Below are positions 60,940 through 64,000 of a stretch of 64,000 nt of DNA, in pieces (position 1 is the stretch's first letter; each line of letters begins with the position of its first letter). Below the pieces are notes generated by a model. The model saw only the letters and a list, made by a program, of their open reading frames with translations, had not been told where the DNA came from and made no database searches. This stretch comes from Nostoc sp. NMS8 (GTDB lineage Bacteria > Cyanobacteriota > Cyanobacteriia > Cyanobacteriales > Nostocaceae), in contig NZ_JABXKK010000108.1 in the NCBI RefSeq assembly GCF_017115045.1, forward strand, positions 17,870 through 81,869, given 5' to 3'. The position numbers were made by a program, and so were the translations under genes.

Positions 60940-62331
60940 ATGCTTTTTAACAGTTTTACCTATGCAATCTTCTTAGCTCTCGTTGTTTGCACATACTGGT
61001 TACTCCCTAGTAAATGGCGTAACTACTTCCTACTCTTGAGCAGCTACATCTTCTATGGGGCATGGAAGCTAGAAGGTTTATTACTTCTGCTAGGATTCAG
61101 TATAGGTAATTGGCTATTGGCAACTTTAATAAATTTTTATCAAGGTAGAAAAAGAAAAGTATTTTTAATAGTAGGAGTTATTGTAAATTTAACATTATTA
61201 ATTTTCTTTAAATATTACAATTTCATTTTTGATAATTTTAAAGTTTTTACAAATAATAATTCTCTAGATTCTGCTGTATCTCCACTGGCTTTACCTTTAG
61301 GAATAAGTTTTTTTGTTTTTGAGGCAATTAGCTTTTTGATTGATGCCTATAAAACAGGGGCAACAATACCTGGAATCTATTGTTTTGCCTTATACATCTC
61401 CTTCTTTCCTCATTTGATAGCTGGCCCTATCGTGCGAGTACAACAATTTACTCCTCAGTTAGATAGTAGAAAAATATTCCGCTGGGAAACTTTCTTTACC
61501 GGAATTGATATTTTATGTATTGGTGCATTTAAAAAAGTAGTACTTGCAGATAATTTAGCAAGTTTAGTTGATGCTAGTTTTAAAACCAACCACACTTCAG
61601 CCTGGGATATATGGATTACAGGTAGTTTGTTTTCTCTACAAATCTACCTAGACTTTGCAGGGTACACAGATATGGCTAGAGGTGCAGCTAAACTACTAGA
61701 TTATGATTTACCAATTAATTTTGACTTTCCTTATGTTTCTCGTAGTATTAGTGAGTTTTGGCGGCGGTGGCATATTACACTATCTAACTGGTTTAGAGAT
61801 TACCTCTACATACCTATTGGAGGAAGCCGCACTGGTGAAAACAGAACTTATATTAATCTGCTAATTACGATGACATTATGTGGACTCTGGCATGGAGCGG
61901 GATGGACTTATGTTCTCTGGGGACTTTATAACGGAGGTGCCTTGATAGTACATCGTGTATTTACCAGTTCACTTATGGCTAAATGGCTTTTTAAGGAAAC
62001 TTTTTGGGGACATTTCTCTGCCTGGATGTTAACTTATTTGACCCTAGTTATTGGGTGGATTATTTTTCGTGCTCATGACGTAGTTCAATTAAGAGCTTGG
62101 ATACAAACATTAATCACACCTACAGCATACATTCAATCCTCACATTACCTATTATGGAGTCTTGTAATTGTTACTGCTTTACTAATGTCAAAACTATTAT
62201 TTAACTTTTATCACTCTAGCTATCAGTTTAGTGAATTAGTTAAATTACGACCAATGCTTTATGTAATAATTCTATTTTTACTAACAGTATTTGCTCCTCA
62301 AAGTCAACAATTTATTTACTTTCAGTTTTAG
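60940..62331 (+). CDS. MBOAT family O-acyltransferase (AlgI-like)
   Basis: FPHLIAGPIVRVQQFTPQ...DFAGYTDMARGAAKLL...SEFWRRWHITLSNWFRDYLYIPIGG...LCGLWHGAGWTYVLWGLYNG. Confidence 0.95.
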   Translation: MLFNSFTYAIFLALVVCTYWLLPSKWRNYFLLLSSYIFYGAWKLEGLLLLLGFSIGNWLLATLINFYQGRKRKVFLIVGVIVNLTLLIFFKYYNFIFDNFKVFTNNNSLDSAVSPLALPLGISFFVFEAISFLIDAYKTGATIPGIYCFALYISFFPHLIAGPIVRVQQFTPQLDSRKIFRWETFFTGIDILCIGAFKKVVLADNLASLVDASFKTNHTSAWDIWITGSLFSLQIYLDFAGYTDMARGAAKLLDYDLPINFDFPYVSRSISEFWRRWHITLSNWFRDYLYIPIGGSRTGENRTYINLLITMTLCGLWHGAGWTYVLWGLYNGGALIVHRVFTSSLMAKWLFKETFWGHFSAWMLTYLTLVIGWIIFRAHDVVQLRAWIQTLITPTAYIQSSHYLLWSLVIVTALLMSKLLFNFYHSSYQFSELVKLRPMLYVIILFLLTVFAPQSQQFIYFQF

Positions 62332-62369
62332 CTAACTTGACTAAGTAGTAGAGTGAGGAATGGGTTACA

Positions 62370-63440
62370 ATGACTATAAAATATCTCATAGAAACAACTC
62401 TTAGACTAATTAATAATAGAGTTTCCTGGATAATAACCATTATATTTTTAGGAGTATGGTTAGGTGTAGATATAACCTTAGCTAATTGGGGTGAGAATCA
62501 ATTACCTATTCAACGTATTGTTTATAGCTACAAATCGCCCTCTGATATATTATTTATGGGTAACTCCAGAGTGACTACTGGAATAAAGGCTAGTATGATT
62601 ACCCAACTTTCTACTAAAAGTACAGGATACCCTATACGATCTTATAACTTAGGTATACCTAGTACTCCTTTTGGGATTCACTATTTGCTTCTTAAACATG
62701 AAATACAGCAAAGAAAACAACCTAAACTTTTAATCTATGGCTTTGTTGATAATGAACTTACTGCAACTGGTTTTTTTGATGACGCTAATGTAGCACAATT
62801 AAGCAAAGGCGAAGATTTACCATTAATTTTTAAAAAGTCCTTTGTAACAATAGATAGCCGCTCAGATTTATTATTAAAAAAAATTAGTAGGGTTTACAGA
62901 TATCGTTTTCTTATTAGAGAAGTTTTAAATAGATATTTAACTCATGCACAGGTTAAACCAGTTCAACTGAATAACAATGTTGATGGATTTCAAGATTTGG
63001 ATAATGTAGTTCGGAGGGAAGCTATTAATAAACTAATCAACTTAGAAAAAAGCCCCTATTATAAAGAATTATATGATACTCCCACAAACTGGAGCTTTGA
63101 ACCTTCAAAAACCTATTTAGAGGATTTTGTTAAATTAGCATTGCAATCTAAAATCAAGCTGATCTTTGTAGAACTACCAACTACGCAATTACATAACCAA
63201 ATAGCACAGAAGAGTGTTTATCGAAAAGCCTACCTTAAGGAACTAAAGTTGTATTTTAAGAATTATGGTATTTCTGTTTACAGTCTTAGGGATGTTGAGC
63301 CGGACGATCATATACCGGACACTGTGCATCTTTCTAATACAGGAGCTACTTCTTTCACACAGATACTATTTGACAAAGTAATTCGGGCTCACTTATTTGA
63401 GGTAAGGGCAGCAGGCAAAGTGACTGAGCATCGATTTTAA
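62370..63440 (+). CDS. Membrane-anchored SGNH-like protein (MBOAT partner; DUF1574-like)
   Basis: N-terminal TM, ILFMGNSRVTTGI block I and DTVHLSNTGA Asp-x-x-His-like block V. Confidence 0.65.
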   Translation: MTIKYLIETTLRLINNRVSWIITIIFLGVWLGVDITLANWGENQLPIQRIVYSYKSPSDILFMGNSRVTTGIKASMITQLSTKSTGYPIRSYNLGIPSTPFGIHYLLLKHEIQQRKQPKLLIYGFVDNELTATGFFDDANVAQLSKGEDLPLIFKKSFVTIDSRSDLLLKKISRVYRYRFLIREVLNRYLTHAQVKPVQLNNNVDGFQDLDNVVRREAINKLINLEKSPYYKELYDTPTNWSFEPSKTYLEDFVKLALQSKIKLIFVELPTTQLHNQIAQKSVYRKAYLKELKLYFKNYGISVYSLRDVEPDDHIPDTVHLSNTGATSFTQILFDKVIRAHLFEVRAAGKVTEHRF

Positions 63441-63592
63441 AACTTTTTTAAAAACCTGACAGCAGCCTTCTGATCACCAGGGTAAGCACAAGCTAAATAA
63501 ATTTTTAACACAAAATATTTTTGATTTAAGAATGAGCAGATGTAGTTTTGAAATGGTGCGCTCCGCCGAAAAGATAACGGGAAAAGTTAGGG

Positions 63593-63974
63593 TCAAAACT
63601 GGTCGCCTGCAACAAAAATTCTACATATAATCACCAGTGAGATTGATATGCTCCCATCAGGCAAATCTCGCATTCGAGGTGCAAATATAAACCCTAATAA
63701 ATGGCACATTGCAAACACATGTAAGTGTTTTACCGCTTGTATCTGTATAATGCTACTGAATCTGTAAATCACTCTCGTGATACAACAAACCATCCAAAAC
63801 GTGAGTTGCATCCCTAATAGTGGCGTTAATTACCTTAACGCGAAATGGCACATACTGGTCAGAAATATGCGTGTAAAAAATCACGCTTCTATCCTTACCA
63901 TATTTAGCATTGATCTCTTCATTAAAACTGCCATGTCTGCCTGCTTTACAGCAATTTTCAGGTAATTGAACCAC
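63593..63974 (-). pseudogene. Tn3-family transposase fragment with frameshift
   Basis: INATIRDATHVLDGLLYHESDLQIQ then shifted frame FAMCHLLGFIFAPRMRDLPDGS; matches the Tn3 TnpA pattern (DATHVLDGLL...HLLGF.FAPR.RDL). Confidence 0.75.
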
Positions 63975-64000
63975 AAACTACGGTAATGTAAAGAGATAGT

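Overview
This window is cyanobacterial chromosomal DNA, probably Nostocales: HIP1 (GCGATCGC) sites are frequent and the gene families are typical. Housekeeping and metabolic genes include cpcT, a FecCD permease, DUF151 nuclease, ribE, an M23 peptidase, birA, pgeF and an SsuA-like binding protein. There is a ~13 kb exopolysaccharide/O-antigen cluster (39.4-52.7 kb) rich in GT4 glycosyltransferases. It is followed by a sensory cassette (53.9-60.3 kb): an ETR1-like ethylene-binding-domain histidine kinase, a CheY-like regulator, two REC/HK hybrids and a REC-GGDEF-EAL protein. An MBOAT/SGNH acyltransferase pair comes next. The most notable locus is just downstream of tRNA-Cys(GCA) at 6.0-6.8 kb: the target-proximal end of a type V-K CRISPR-associated Tn7-like transposon (CAST). 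It has four TnsB-type repeats, a delocalized short crRNA whose 17-nt spacer matches the adjacent tRNA-Cys next to a GTG PAM, one full V-K direct repeat and a full-length Cas12k-type tracrRNA. The insertion lies ~61 bp from the PAM, as expected for Cas12k-guided insertion. No cas12k, tniQ, tnsC, tnsB or far end is visible: right after the tracrRNA 5' end the DNA changes to an HsdR-NACHT chimeric pseudogene. The element therefore looks like a decapitated CAST with an intact RNA-guide module. Other notable items: a nested IS insertion with resolvable TSDs, a hicA toxin pseudogene beside an intact hicB, a DUF120 archaeal-type riboflavin kinase homologue, a candidate amyloid-signalling protein, pseudo-receiver/pseudo-kinase substitutions, and two independent 21-bp-period tandem arrays. 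All assignments come from reading the sequence and ORF translations; no database search was run.
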